Program-made: the position numbers and the translations under genes
Assembly (NCBI GenBank): GCA_028691965.1
Contig: JAQUYE010000015.1
Location: 1-44,177 of the forward strand
Reading direction: 5' to 3'
From: Paludibacter sp.
GTDB lineage: Bacteria; Bacteroidota; Bacteroidia; Bacteroidales; Paludibacteraceae
DNA: 44,177 nucleotides
Part shown: positions 9,586-18,714 of the stretch, piece after piece
How positions within the stretch are numbered: the first letter of the stretch is position 1
How the letters are laid out: every line of letters begins with the position of its first letter
The notes under the pieces: model-generated
Databases searched by the model: none
What the model saw: the letters and a program-made list of their open reading frames with translations, nothing else
What the model was told of the DNA's origin: nothing

Positions 9586-10947
9586 TTAATTACCAGTTGC
9601 TGGTAAATTGGATGCACGTATTACAAAGTAGTTGTTTATCGGATCGAGTAACCGGTAAAAACTACAATTACCCCAGGAGGCTGGTTGGTCGAGTATCTCC
9701 ATGTCCTCGCCGGTATCATTTGCAATGTGCTGGTTAATCTGTTCGTGCCATTTCAGGATGCGATAGCGACTGCGACCGTATGAAAACAGATCCTTTGCAG
9801 GGTCGCACAATTCGTGCAGGTAATCAATGTATAGTTTACGGAATTCGGATATCTCCAGCAATTTCATTACCAGGGGATGGTTAGCATTTCCCCAGTTCAG
9901 CAAATCCTGCGTGCCCGAATTTTTCATTATCTGTGAGGTGCCCAGTGTATTGTCGTAATCGAAGGGTATAAAATAAAACCTGCCATCACTGTTAAAGTAG
10001 AAGTAGAAATTGTTCTGGTTGTTCCAGTAATCGTCCCACATCCCACACAATACATTTACTGCATAGGTTTTCAAAAACAAAGGCACATCCATACGTGTTA
10101 CGACCCACTCACGGAAGGCGTCTCCTTTCAGAGTAGTATACGACCGGATGAATTCTGCCAGCTGATCACGAGCAGCATCCAGTTCTTCCGGCCTGTTTTT
10201 TAAATCATACACCGGCTCATAGTTTTCGCTAAGTGATACCCGTTCAATGTCCATTTTAGTACGATCAGCAGTGCTGAAGTTAGCACCCCAGTTTGCTTTC
10301 CAGAGAAATCCCTCCGGCCGTCCCATTTTAGATGCACGTGCTGAGAGGTATTCGGTATCCACTGCTTCGAGCAGTTGATACACCCCAAAGTAAGCTGTTT
10401 GTCCGTTGTCGCCCACTTTCAGATACAGTTTACAATAACTTGATTGAGGGGCTGTCCACACTCCGAACCGCTCGAACAAATCGTAACAATATAGTTCCCT
10501 AACATACATCGCATCGTCTTTGAACCATTTTAGGTTTATCTTTTTAAGTCCGGCAAACCGTTGGCTCGGTACAAACCTATTGATATCTATTGAAAAACTG
10601 GCATGATGCCAGTCAGGGGCGGATGACTTATGGAGTTCCCCTTTTTTCCCTTCCGGTCGGCGGCGTGAGGTATTTCCCCGTAAACGAAGACCCACATTTT
10701 CAATCACGTCGATTTCGTCTTCTTTTGTGAACTTCAAAGTAGCTATAACACTTTCCTCGTTGTTGGGGTTTTGGTCGTAATAGTTTAGTAAGGTATTCCA
10801 TTCCTCTTCAGTGATTTCCAGGTGAACATCCGGGACTGCCTTGCTGTCAAATACATAGGAAGAGTCTTTCTGCTTGGTTGTCGCTGTGTCGTCAACACAG
10901 GAAGTAAGCAGGAGTACGACAAAAAACAGAAGCGGAAGTTGTTTCAT
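9586..10947 (-). CDS. CotH kinase-like lipoprotein
   Basis: This 453-residue protein has a lipoprotein signal peptide with lipobox LLTSC (Cys17), so it is probably anchored in the outer membrane or periplasm. After an N-terminal beta region with the VHLEITEEEWNTLL and GLRLRGNTS motifs typical of secreted CotH-family proteins come KKINLKWFKDD, YFGVYQLLEAVD and FIPFDYDNTLG, the last resembling the metal-binding Asp motif of CotH atypical kinases. CotH of Bacillus phosphorylates spore-coat proteins; the substrate in Bacteroidota is unknown. The gene follows the same strand as the GH51 remnant (121 bp apart), so a link to extracellular polysaccharide or surface proteins is possible but only inferred. 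Confidence 0.8.
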   Translation of the reverse strand: MKQLPLLFFVVLLLTSCVDDTATTKQKDSSYVFDSKAVPDVHLEITEEEWNTLLNYYDQNPNNEESVIATLKFTKEDEIDVIENVGLRLRGNTSRRRPEGKKGELHKSSAPDWHHASFSIDINRFVPSQRFAGLKKINLKWFKDDAMYVRELYCYDLFERFGVWTAPQSSYCKLYLKVGDNGQTAYFGVYQLLEAVDTEYLSARASKMGRPEGFLWKANWGANFSTADRTKMDIERVSLSENYEPVYDLKNRPEELDAARDQLAEFIRSYTTLKGDAFREWVVTRMDVPLFLKTYAVNVLCGMWDDYWNNQNNFYFYFNSDGRFYFIPFDYDNTLGTSQIMKNSGTQDLLNWGNANHPLVMKLLEISEFRKLYIDYLHELCDPAKDLFSYGRSRYRILKWHEQINQHIANDTGEDMEILDQPASWGNCSFYRLLDPINNYFVIRASNLPATGN

Positions 10948-11000
10948 ACGGTAAATATACTAAAAGGCAGTGTCAATTATCTGATTGAGTTTGGAATTAG

Positions 11001-11008
11001 CAAAATTA
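11001..11008 (-). promoter_or_regulatory. Probable -7 box for the CotH-like gene
   Basis: The minus strand reads TAATTTTG, matching TAnnTTTG, about 54 bp upstream of the ATG at 10947. No good -33 element is seen. Confidence 0.45.
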
Positions 11009-11091
11009 GTTCATTTAAGCCTTTTTAAAGCTTGATAATGCATGTCAAACAACACTATCTATCTGCAAATAACACACAATTGATTGATGTG

Positions 11092-11123
11092 TTGTGTTTT
11101 ATAACATATTTATTGTATCTTTG
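11092..11123 (+). promoter_or_regulatory. Bacteroidota promoter for the DUF2582 gene
   Basis: TTG at 11092-11094 is followed after 21 bp by TATCTTTG (11116-11123), a perfect -7 box. The ATG at 11155 is 31 bp downstream. Confidence 0.65.
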
Positions 11124-11154
11124 TGCCGAAATTGAACTCTTAACTGAATTTATT

Positions 11155-11352
11155 ATGATCAAAGAAACAATCGGAGCCAATGCCGGAGCAATCTGGAATG
11201 CATTGGAAAACGGCGCACTGAGTGTGAAAGCCGTTAAGAAAGCTACTAAACTGAAAGAAGCTGAGTTGAACATGGCCTTAGGCTGGTTAGCTCGCGAAGG
11301 CAAAGTAGTTTTCACTGAAGTAGAAGGTGAAGTGGTAGTTAGCTTGGTATAA
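11155..11352 (+). CDS. DUF2582 winged-helix domain protein
   Basis: This 65-residue protein consists of one winged helix-turn-helix domain: helix IGANAGAIWNALENG, turn and recognition region LSVKAVKKATKLKEAELNMALGWLAREGKV, and wing VVFTEVEGEVVVSLV. It matches the DUF2582 (winged helix) family widespread in Bacteroidota, with no assigned function; DNA or RNA binding is plausible. The frame is open back to 11032, but the promoter -7 box at 11116-11123 and the domain boundary place the start at the ATG at 11155. It has its own promoter and terminator. Confidence 0.88.
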   Translation: MIKETIGANAGAIWNALENGALSVKAVKKATKLKEAELNMALGWLAREGKVVFTEVEGEVVVSLV

Positions 11353-11430
11353 GCAAACCATTTGAAAAATCACGCAGGTTTGAAAATTGTATACGCTTTC
11401 AGGGCGGTTTGATCAACTTGTGGAAGGACT

Positions 11431-11466
11431 AAAAAAGCGGAGGGAGTATACTTTTCCGCTTTTTTT
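11431..11466 (+). terminator. Rho-independent terminator between the DUF2582 gene and tRNA genes
   Basis: AAAAAAGCGGA (11431-11441) pairs with TCCGCTTTTTT (11455-11465), followed by more T. Its A-run/T-run symmetry means it could work on both strands. It lies about 80 nt after the DUF2582 stop, leaving a 3' UTR in which I see no other feature. Confidence 0.8.
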
Positions 11467-11500
11467 CGTTTTTGGATTTTAGGATTATAAAAAAACTTAC

Positions 11501-11508
11501 TATATTTG
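11501..11508 (+). promoter_or_regulatory. -7 box for the tRNA pair
   Basis: TATATTTG is a perfect -7 consensus, 27 bp ahead of tRNA-Gly. A TTTG at 11471-11474 lies too far (26 bp spacer) to be an ideal -33. Confidence 0.6.
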
Positions 11509-11535
11509 CACCCGCTTTAAGAGAAAAGCATAACT

Positions 11536-11608
11536 GCGAAAATAGCTCAGTTGGTAGAGCATAACCTTGCCAAGGTTAGGGTCGCGGGTTCGAGTCCCGT
11601 TTTTCGCT
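11536..11608 (+). tRNA. tRNA-Gly (anticodon GCC)
   Basis: The 73 bases fold as a cloverleaf. The acceptor GCGAAAA (11536-11542) pairs with TTTTCGC (11601-11607) with discriminator T. The anticodon stem TAACC/GGTTA encloses loop TTGCCAA, anticodon GCC. The T stem GCGGG/CCCGT carries loop TTCGAGT. CCA is not encoded. Confidence 0.96.
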
Positions 11609-11642
11609 CTGGGTTTCGGCCCAATCACAGGATACAATTCCT

Positions 11643-11728
11643 GCCCGGATGGTGGAATGGTAGACACGAAGGACTTAAAATCCTTTGGCCTCACGGCTGT
11701 GCGGGTTCAAGTCCCGCTTCGGGTACCA
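11643..11728 (+). tRNA. tRNA-Leu (anticodon TAA)
   Basis: This class II tRNA has acceptor GCCCGGA pairing with TTCGGGT (11718-11724). The anticodon stem AAGGA/TCCTT has loop CTTAAAA, anticodon TAA. A long variable arm (TGGCCTCACGGCTGT region) and T arm GCGGG-TTCAAGT-CCCGC follow. Unlike the tRNA-Gly, CCA is encoded (11726-11728). It is co-transcribed with tRNA-Gly 34 bp upstream. Confidence 0.96.
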
Positions 11729-11769
11729 AAAAACCCTGATTGATATACTGTCAATCAGGGTTTTTTTTA
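11728..11769 (+). terminator. Terminator after tRNA-Leu
   Basis: AAAAACCCTGATTGA pairs with TCAATCAGGGTTTTT around loop TATACTG, followed by T (to 11768). The near-perfect stem with A- and T-runs can serve both the tRNA transcript and the convergent PL11 operon, whose stop is at 11796. Confidence 0.9.
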
Positions 11770-11795
11770 AAGTAGCTTTTTTCCCGAAGCTGTAT

Positions 11796-13673
11796 TTAGT
11801 TGTTTTTTCTCCCTGCCGGGTAGAAACTTGTGGAGGGTGGTTGATTATACCCCACATTTTGCCAGGCAATAGCTAACCGGTACTGACGATCCTGAAGCAA
11901 GCTTACCATTCGGTGTTCGGTGGGGTGAGGGGTGATGTAAATGCGCAATGCTGTATTGTCGGCTGTACGCCAGATAACTTCTTCCCGCCAGTCGCCCAGT
12001 AAATCGCCACTTAGCACCGGAGTTGCCTTTGATCCGTTATTCCAGCGACAATCAGGTGCGCGGAGTAAGAATTTCAGACTATCGCCTTCCCAGTCGTACT
12101 TAGCTATAAAGTTACGATCGAGTAATTCGTGTTGCAGGTCACCATCCCAAAAGATTCTGAAATTACAGGTAAAGGGAGTTTTCTCCGATATCTTTTTTCC
12201 TTTGGCTGAATATAAACCACTGATTCCCGGTCCGAACGCCCAACATTCATAGCCCGGGTAACGAGGGTCGATATCAGCAGCCAGTGAACGCCCCACATCT
12301 CCCTGAGAAGGTAAGCCCCAGATTAACTCTCCGGTACGTGCATCTCGGAACTCAATGCCGGCAATGTCACTTTGAGTTTCATGCCCCATCCAGACTTCCA
12401 GTCCGGGACGCTCCGGATCCAGATCGGATACATGAAGAGCATCACCATGGTGGAGCCGCGTACTGTATAAGCCGGTTCCATCATTGTTGATACAGGCTGC
12501 TCCATAAATGATTTCATCACAACCATCGCCGTCAACATCGGCAACCGAGATATTATGATTTCCCTGGCCACGATAAGCACGGTTACCGGGGATAGTGTCA
12601 TCACTGTCGAATGTCCAGCGATGGATGAGTTGTTTACCGTCGAAATCCCAGGCAGCAAGTACTGAGCGGGTATAGTAGCCCCGGCACATGACCAGACTTG
12701 GCTTTACTCCATCAAGATAAGCCACGCAGGCGAGGTAACGTTCACTTCGATTGTAATTTCCATCTCCCCACACGTCTTTCATCTGAAGCGGTGAGGGATC
12801 AGTGGTTTCGGGATGGCGTCGCGGGATATAATCAACCGTGGTTAGTGCAGCACCTGTCAACCCGTCAAATATAGTCAGAAATTCAGGCCCTTTAGATATA
12901 TGCCCCATTTCATTGCGATGATCGGCTGTGGGGTCGCCGATAACTTTCCCGGTGCCATCGATGGTTCCGTCGGAGGTTTTGCATGCAAGCTCTGCCCTTC
13001 CGTCGCCGTCGAAGTCGTACACCAGAAATTGTGTGTAATGGGCACCTTCGCGGATATTGCGACCTAAATCAATCCTCCACAGAAAGGTTCCGTCCAATTT
13101 GTAAGCTTCGATTTTAGTTTGTCCGGTAATTCCACGATGAGAATTGTCGCGTGGACGCATTTCCCGTTTAATTATAATCTCCAGATCACCATCACCATCG
13201 AGATCAGCCGCAGATCCATCGCCAATCGAGTGATTTTCGAGTGGTTGAACCGGAATAGTTAGGTAATTGCCAAGATGTGAATCGGCCTTAACCAGATAAT
13301 TGTCGCTCAGGCTCCACTGCGCCGATCCGATGCCGGTTGCAAATTGTCGGGTGTTGGTCGGACCGCTAATTGCTTCGACTGTGTACAACAGATCACCGGA
13401 AACAGCTGCTTCGGAATCTGTAAAATGAGTGCTGCCAGTCAGGGGCTGTTTATTTAGTTTTACCTTAGCTCCCTGATTGATGGTTCTGTAAACGTCAAAA
13501 CCAATTCCTTCCGGATCCGACTGTAACGAACGCCAGCTGATTATTACGGTGTCGGGTGCAGTACGCAGTGCAATCATACCCCGGCTTAATTGTCCTGCAG
13601 GGACAGCTGCAGCTAAAGAGAAGGAGCAAATTATTCCGATTAAAACGGAGAAATAGAATTGTTTGTGGAGCAT
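11796..13673 (-). CDS. Rhamnogalacturonan lyase, PL11 family
   Basis: This 625-residue exported enzyme cleaves the Rha-GalA backbone of rhamnogalacturonan I by beta-elimination. The signal peptide covers about residues 1-23. The mature N-terminus has the PL11 beta domain (QLSRGMIAL...SWRSLQSDPEGIGFDVYR). An eight-bladed propeller follows with calcium-type Dx(D/N)xDG loops at DLDGDGDLE (157-165), DFDGDGRAE (about 220-228) and DVDGDGCDE. The C-terminus has the characteristic YNQPPSTSFY. No T9SS domain is visible, so it is probably periplasmic or an outer-membrane-exported soluble protein. It is the last gene of the pectin operon, 18 bp after GH28. Endo versus exo action cannot be told. Confidence 0.93.
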   Translation of the reverse strand: MLHKQFYFSVLIGIICSFSLAAAVPAGQLSRGMIALRTAPDTVIISWRSLQSDPEGIGFDVYRTINQGAKVKLNKQPLTGSTHFTDSEAAVSGDLLYTVEAISGPTNTRQFATGIGSAQWSLSDNYLVKADSHLGNYLTIPVQPLENHSIGDGSAADLDGDGDLEIIIKREMRPRDNSHRGITGQTKIEAYKLDGTFLWRIDLGRNIREGAHYTQFLVYDFDGDGRAELACKTSDGTIDGTGKVIGDPTADHRNEMGHISKGPEFLTIFDGLTGAALTTVDYIPRRHPETTDPSPLQMKDVWGDGNYNRSERYLACVAYLDGVKPSLVMCRGYYTRSVLAAWDFDGKQLIHRWTFDSDDTIPGNRAYRGQGNHNISVADVDGDGCDEIIYGAACINNDGTGLYSTRLHHGDALHVSDLDPERPGLEVWMGHETQSDIAGIEFRDARTGELIWGLPSQGDVGRSLAADIDPRYPGYECWAFGPGISGLYSAKGKKISEKTPFTCNFRIFWDGDLQHELLDRNFIAKYDWEGDSLKFLLRAPDCRWNNGSKATPVLSGDLLGDWREEVIWRTADNTALRIYITPHPTEHRMVSLLQDRQYRLAIAWQNVGYNQPPSTSFYPAGRKNN

Positions 13674-13691
13674 AAGGCCTTGTACTTAATA

Positions 13692-15023
13692 TTAGTATTG
13701 AAGTGCCATTTCCTGTCCGTTGATGATTACATTTTTTGTTTTCAGACCCGGAATCATCTCTTCAGTGAGACGAATTTTACTGCTTGCCTGTACCTTTATA
13801 TTGGTAAGCGTAAAGTCCGTTAGTTGGTACTGTTCCGATTCATCAATGTCAAAGGCTATGGAGCAGTCGACATCCAGGTTGGAAAGGGCAATACTGCTTG
13901 CAAACGATTTCTTACTATCCTTTTCTCCCTTTAAATCAAAGAACTGAGTCCATGGTTTAATGTAAATCATGCGTCCAACATTTCCTTTTATATTGTCTAC
14001 CAGGATATACTCATAGTTCTGAGGGGTGTCAGGGCGCATCTTTAACCATAACAAGCGTTCGGCTTTGTCGACTCTTGAATTGCGGAAGACAATATTCCGG
14101 TTGTGGATAGATTCGCTACCACAGGTTACTGCTCCATGGCAAAAACCAAATACACAGTCTTCGATTATTATATTGGCGTTTCCACCGTTGTTTGGGTCTT
14201 TATCTGCAAACGGACCTTTACCTCCTTTAAGGGCTATGGCATCGTCATTGACCGACATATAGCAGTTTTTTATCAGTACATCGCTACATACGTCAATATC
14301 CACGGCATCGGTGCTGGGAGCTTTTACCGGCTGGGCAGGAGAGGTGATGGTAAGATCAAGCAGCTTTACCCGTTCGCATTTGTAGAGATGGGTAGTCCAG
14401 AATGGAGAGTCTTTAAGGTGTACCCCACTGATTTGAACGTCTTTGCTGTTGGAAATAAAGACCAGTCGGGGGCGCATTTCGTCCATATTAGTACACTGCG
14501 GATTAAAATCGCGTCGCAGCCAAAAGGCCTTCCAATAGCGAAGTCCGTTTCCATTGATGGTGCCCTTTCCTGAAATTGTGAAGCCATCAACTTTATCGGC
14601 ATTCACTAATGCAGAGAAATAACGCAGGGTTTGTCCCTCCATACGGGTTGGCACAATTGGAAAGTTACTAATGTCATCGCTTCCTTTCAGAACTGCCTCT
14701 TTTTCAAGATGAAGATGCGTACCCGGTTTGAAGAATAAGGCCCCGCTAAGAAATGTACCCCTGGGAATACTTATAACTCCGCCTCCGGCAGCATAGGCTT
14801 TATCGATAATAGCCTGCAGACGGCTGGTTTGTAATACGGTGCTATCGTTTACTATGCCGTGATCGGTTATACGATAGATAGTGCCTAATTTTTTAATGTT
14901 AGTAGGTTTTGTACTATGAAACCATTCCGGAACTGGTGTTCCATCGGGGAAAACCGTCAGTTTGCCTGCAAAGCTGAGTATAGGTAAGATACTCAGTAAA
15001 ACAATCAGCATTTTCTTGATCAT
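13692..15023 (-). CDS. GH28 polygalacturonase-type glycosidase
   Basis: This 443-residue right-handed beta-helix enzyme has a signal peptide (MIKKMLIVLLSILPILSFAG). GH28 catalytic positions are visible: D239 in PSTDAVDID, D260/D261 in NDDAIALKGG, H296 in CHGAVTCGSES (GHG in many members, CHG here) and K328 in LLWLKMR. GH28 enzymes hydrolyse galacturonosyl linkages in homogalacturonan or rhamnogalacturonan. In this operon, with a PL11 lyase and a CE12 esterase, action on rhamnogalacturonan-derived oligosaccharides is likely, but that is inference. It sits 30 bp after CE12 and 18 bp before PL11. Confidence 0.93.
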   Translation of the reverse strand: MIKKMLIVLLSILPILSFAGKLTVFPDGTPVPEWFHSTKPTNIKKLGTIYRITDHGIVNDSTVLQTSRLQAIIDKAYAAGGGVISIPRGTFLSGALFFKPGTHLHLEKEAVLKGSDDISNFPIVPTRMEGQTLRYFSALVNADKVDGFTISGKGTINGNGLRYWKAFWLRRDFNPQCTNMDEMRPRLVFISNSKDVQISGVHLKDSPFWTTHLYKCERVKLLDLTITSPAQPVKAPSTDAVDIDVCSDVLIKNCYMSVNDDAIALKGGKGPFADKDPNNGGNANIIIEDCVFGFCHGAVTCGSESIHNRNIVFRNSRVDKAERLLWLKMRPDTPQNYEYILVDNIKGNVGRMIYIKPWTQFFDLKGEKDSKKSFASSIALSNLDVDCSIAFDIDESEQYQLTDFTLTNIKVQASSKIRLTEEMIPGLKTKNVIINGQEMALQY

Positions 15024-15053
15024 ATTCTTTTAGTTTAATGGGTATATACTTGT

Positions 15054-16286
15054 TTAATCTCCATCCGGTTTCTCACGGTCGAAGAAAGGTGATAAATGCC
15101 AACGAAAGCTTTCTGGGTCGTCGGGTTTGGCAGGCAGATAACTAAAGCCGGGTTTCAGGTTGAGGGTGAGTTCCGGGCAAGCTTGTATCATACCGGTAAT
15201 CACACATTTGGCAACCTGATAGGCACCATAGGTACTAAAGTGGGTGTTGTCGGCCAAATCTGCCGTTTGACCGGGAAAGGTGTTTGCCGGATAGTGAACA
15301 AATGCCTTTTTGGATTTCTCTTCACCCAATGCTTCGTAGAGAACCTTTGTAAGCTTGTTCAGATCGATAAGGGGGATATTTTCTTTGTTTGCCAACCAGC
15401 GCATAGCATCGGGAAATTCACCATGAGTATTTTGATTATGTCCCTTTTCATCGAAACGTCGGCGTTGTGTAGGAGTGATAAGAACCGGATGAGCTCCCAG
15501 TGCATGAGCTTCGTCGATAAAGGTTTTTAAACTGGTCATATACGAATACCAGGCTCCTCTTCCTGGTCCGTTTTGCTTTTGATCATTATGACCGAATTCT
15601 ATCAATACATAATCGCCAGCTTTCATCTGAGTCAGGGCTTTTTTCAAACGTCCGGCACCAATAAACGTGTTGGCACTTTCACCACTTTCGGCGTAATTTG
15701 CAAAAGCTACCTTCTCCGTAAAGAACGCAGGTATCATTTGTCCCCAGCTGGCCCAGGGTTCTGTGCTCTGATCAACTACGGTAGAGTTTCCGCAAAGAAA
15801 TACAGTAACTACCGAGCTATCGGCTGGTTCAATACGAAAGCTTTCGCATTGAGGAGCATCACCGTTGAATTCCAGGGTAAGCTTATCGTCCCACGTAAAG
15901 CTTAGTTTCTCCCTGTCCTTAATCTTAACTTTTTCTTTCAACGTTATATCCGGAGTACGTTTGTTAACTATAAAGCTCTGTTCAACAAATTCTCCTTTTG
16001 AGGTTCTGAGTTCTTCTACAACTAATCGTCTGGACTCGGCACGTACCGTTGTACTTCCGGCTTTTTTCTTATTTCCAAGTCTCACGGTTATCTTGTAATT
16101 GCCATCAGGCACGCGAATGGAGTAGAAGAAGGGTTTATTGCTGCCTTTTTCAGGTGCCGCCAGGATATCATAACCATGCCCTCGCTCCGGAGTGTAGGGA
16201 GTTGTGTCGGATAATTTATAAATGACCGGTTGTGCTACTGTAATTGCTACGCATAACAACAGGGCCGCTATCAGAAGTTGTTTCAT
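15054..16286 (-). CDS. Rhamnogalacturonan acetylesterase-like GDSL/SGNH hydrolase (CE12)
   Basis: This 410-residue exported protein (signal peptide MKQLLIAALLLCVAITVAQP) removes acetyl groups from pectin. Residues ~22-155 form an N-terminal beta-sandwich (KPFFYSIRVPDGNYKITVRLG), as in two-domain CE12 proteins. The SGNH domain follows: block I VFLCGNSTVVDQ with S168 as nucleophile (GNST rather than GDST), the GHNDQK block with N234, and the DxxH block DNTHFSTYGA (D346, H349). Its start codon overlaps the upstream GH2 stop by 4 bp (ATGA), so translation is probably coupled. It would expose the rhamnogalacturonan backbone for the operon's lyase and GH28. Confidence 0.92.
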   Translation of the reverse strand: MKQLLIAALLLCVAITVAQPVIYKLSDTTPYTPERGHGYDILAAPEKGSNKPFFYSIRVPDGNYKITVRLGNKKKAGSTTVRAESRRLVVEELRTSKGEFVEQSFIVNKRTPDITLKEKVKIKDREKLSFTWDDKLTLEFNGDAPQCESFRIEPADSSVVTVFLCGNSTVVDQSTEPWASWGQMIPAFFTEKVAFANYAESGESANTFIGAGRLKKALTQMKAGDYVLIEFGHNDQKQNGPGRGAWYSYMTSLKTFIDEAHALGAHPVLITPTQRRRFDEKGHNQNTHGEFPDAMRWLANKENIPLIDLNKLTKVLYEALGEEKSKKAFVHYPANTFPGQTADLADNTHFSTYGAYQVAKCVITGMIQACPELTLNLKPGFSYLPAKPDDPESFRWHLSPFFDREKPDGD

Positions 16287-18694
16287 GGATTCAGCGTTTT
16301 AAGTTTTTGCATGGCGGGGCGTAGTCCGTTGACTGTTGCCTTTACTGTTACGTCGCCAGCCGATTGATCTGCTCTCAGGATCACAAGTGCAAAACCCTTG
16401 TGCAATTGCCGGCTGTTCCCATCAAAGAGTTCGTTGCTGGTATGATCACCATTATCTACGGCTAATATGCGTGCAGCTCCACTTATATCGAAAGTCACTT
16501 CTCCGGTTGCTGTCGGTACTACCCGTCCTTTTCTGTCAACTGCATACACCTTCACATAGTTAAGGTCCATGCCATTTGCCCTCCAGTTTGAATTTTCGGG
16601 AATTAATTTAAGTGCTACTGCCTTTCCAGTCGTTTCCAGCTGATGACGTGCCACTTCCTTTCCATTATTCCGTGCTATGGCAGTGATTTTACCCGGTGAA
16701 TAGGGCACATTTTCCCAGTAAATCATATTACGGGTTTCAATTGCCTTGTTGTTTTGTTGTTTTCCGAACGATTTGCCATTTACAATCAATTCTACTTCAT
16801 CAGCATTGGTATAGGTGTAAATATTATAACGGGAGCCCTTATCCCAGTTCCAGTGAGAGTTTACCGGATCAAGCCCTACTACTATATCATTCCAGGTGAG
16901 TGTGTCGGTCTTGTCCTCTGCAACAGCAATATGCACCAGCGGTTCATCGGTAAACATACTCTTGATAAGGTAGGCTTGCGGGAAAGGCTCCAGGGCATGA
17001 TTGAAGAAGGAATAATTCCATCCTTTACGTGGCCAGCCATGTGACTCACCCCAGTATTCGATGGCACCCCAGTAGGCTAGTCCTACCATCTTCTCGCGGT
17101 CCATGCCGTAGAACGGAGCCACCAGTTCACGCGTAGTAGCTTCGCTTTGGTAGATAATCATATCAGGTGCATGCTTCAGATAATCGGGGTAACTCATCCA
17201 GCGGTAGTTGAAACTTGCAATTTCGGTTTTGGTAGCTAGTTCAGGAGCAATCACCTGTGTGTGAAACTCCTCTTCGTTTTTTGTATAGGCGCCGGCACGT
17301 GCAGGGAACATACCTACGGTGGTGGGGCGGGTTGCATCAAAGCGTTTCACCAGCAAGTCCATCATGCGATAGGTAGTTATACCCCAGTCGCTGGTAGGAT
17401 ATCCTGCCAGATCTTCGCGCATCTGTAATTCGTTTCCCAGCGACCACATGATTACCGAAGGATGGTTCCGGTCGCGCTTTATCCACTCAATAAGGTGAGT
17501 CGGCCATAACTCCGACCAGCTTTTCCGTCCACCCCAATAACTATGATTACTCCATTTGTCGTAGAGTTCATCAACCACTAAAATCCCCTTTTCATCGGCT
17601 AATCTCATAAACGATTTTGAATATGGGTTATGAGAAGTACGGATATGATTGTAGCCGAATTGCTTCAATACGTCCATTTGGCGGGCAATAGCTGTTTCGT
17701 GTGCAGCAGCGCCGACGGCTCCCAGATCGTGGTGATTTGCAATTCCTTTCAGAAACACCTTTTTGCCATTCAATTTAAACCCAAACTCCTTCGAATATTC
17801 AAGTGTTCGAATGCCAAATCGCTCTGTCAGTCGATCAACCGGTTTCCCATCGAGTGTAAGTGTAACTTCAGCGGTATACAAATGTGGAGTTTCGCATGAC
17901 CAGAGCTTTGGCTTAACAATGCTTGCAATGGGAAGGGGAACTTCATCATGTAGTTTTTTGACCCGTTTTGGAGCCATAGTAATTGTTTCAGTAAGCTTCT
18001 TCCCATCCGGACCATAGATTACGGCTTTAATTTCAAGGTCGTTACTTTTTCCACGAAAGCCTTCCAGTTCTACCTGAATACTAACTTCTGCCTGGTTATC
18101 GTTAATTGAGGGAGTGGTAATATATATTCCATGACGGGCAATAGAAATATCGTTTTTTATAATCAGATTTACATCGCGGTAAAGTCCGCCTCCTGTATAC
18201 CAGCGTGAGCCTCCTGTCGTTCCCGTTGATGCACGTACGGCCAACACATTTTCTCCTCCGTAATTCAGTACTTTTGAGATATCGGTTTCAAATCCGAGAT
18301 AGCCATAGTCGGTACTGCCAATAGGCTTTCCATTCAGCCACACATCTCCTGTTAGCAAAATCCCCTCAAAGTCGATCAGGACGCGTTTCCCTTTCCAGGA
18401 TGGATCGGCTGTAAAAGTTTTACGGTACCATGCTTCGCCCATAGCTTTAAACCCACGGGCCGGACTTGCATTCTGATCCCACGGCTGGTCAAACTGAAAA
18501 TCGTGGGGCAAATCCAAGGAGCGCCAATCGGCGTCGTTATATCCCGGCTGCTGAGCATCCTTCAATTCACCGGCTTTGAATTTCCAGCCAAAATTAAACA
18601 GCTTAGCGATACGTAACTCTTCGCCGGTAGTCTGTGCCGGCAATAACAGGCTGATGCCAAGTAATGTCAGTAGGAGAAACCTTGCTCTTTTCAT
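16283..18694 (-). CDS. GH2 beta-galactosidase-like glycoside hydrolase
   Basis: This exported 803-residue enzyme has a signal peptide of about 20 residues. Order: jelly-roll sugar-binding domain (30-180; DLPHDF, VWLNGKPIG, YTGGGLYRDV), immunoglobulin-like domain (~185-295), TIM barrel from ~300 (LKGIANHHDLGAVG, RTSHNPYS), then a DUF4982-like domain and a C-terminal sandwich. Catalytic residues fit GH2: acid/base E422 in WSLGNEL and nucleophile E518 in IYQSEAT. In a pectin operon the likely role is removing beta-galactosyl side chains from rhamnogalacturonan I, but GH2 also includes glucuronidases and mannosidases. It is 20 bp after the first GH2 gene and overlaps CE12 by 4 bp. Confidence 0.93.
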   Translation of the reverse strand: MKRARFLLLTLLGISLLLPAQTTGEELRIAKLFNFGWKFKAGELKDAQQPGYNDADWRSLDLPHDFQFDQPWDQNASPARGFKAMGEAWYRKTFTADPSWKGKRVLIDFEGILLTGDVWLNGKPIGSTDYGYLGFETDISKVLNYGGENVLAVRASTGTTGGSRWYTGGGLYRDVNLIIKNDISIARHGIYITTPSINDNQAEVSIQVELEGFRGKSNDLEIKAVIYGPDGKKLTETITMAPKRVKKLHDEVPLPIASIVKPKLWSCETPHLYTAEVTLTLDGKPVDRLTERFGIRTLEYSKEFGFKLNGKKVFLKGIANHHDLGAVGAAAHETAIARQMDVLKQFGYNHIRTSHNPYSKSFMRLADEKGILVVDELYDKWSNHSYWGGRKSWSELWPTHLIEWIKRDRNHPSVIMWSLGNELQMREDLAGYPTSDWGITTYRMMDLLVKRFDATRPTTVGMFPARAGAYTKNEEEFHTQVIAPELATKTEIASFNYRWMSYPDYLKHAPDMIIYQSEATTRELVAPFYGMDREKMVGLAYWGAIEYWGESHGWPRKGWNYSFFNHALEPFPQAYLIKSMFTDEPLVHIAVAEDKTDTLTWNDIVVGLDPVNSHWNWDKGSRYNIYTYTNADEVELIVNGKSFGKQQNNKAIETRNMIYWENVPYSPGKITAIARNNGKEVARHQLETTGKAVALKLIPENSNWRANGMDLNYVKVYAVDRKGRVVPTATGEVTFDISGAARILAVDNGDHTSNELFDGNSRQLHKGFALVILRADQSAGDVTVKATVNGLRPAMQKLKTLNP

Positions 18695-18714
18695 ATTCGT
18701 TGAGATGATAGTGA

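Noticed and set aside
11643-11770. tRNA-Leu as attachment site for an integrated island carrying the pectin operon
   Set aside because: No integrase, transposase or obvious second copy of the tRNA 3' end was seen, and base composition does not change visibly.
14103-14573. 156-codon plus-strand frame opposite the GH28 gene
   Set aside because: The GH28 catalytic motifs lie on the minus strand across this span; the antisense product has no recognisable feature.
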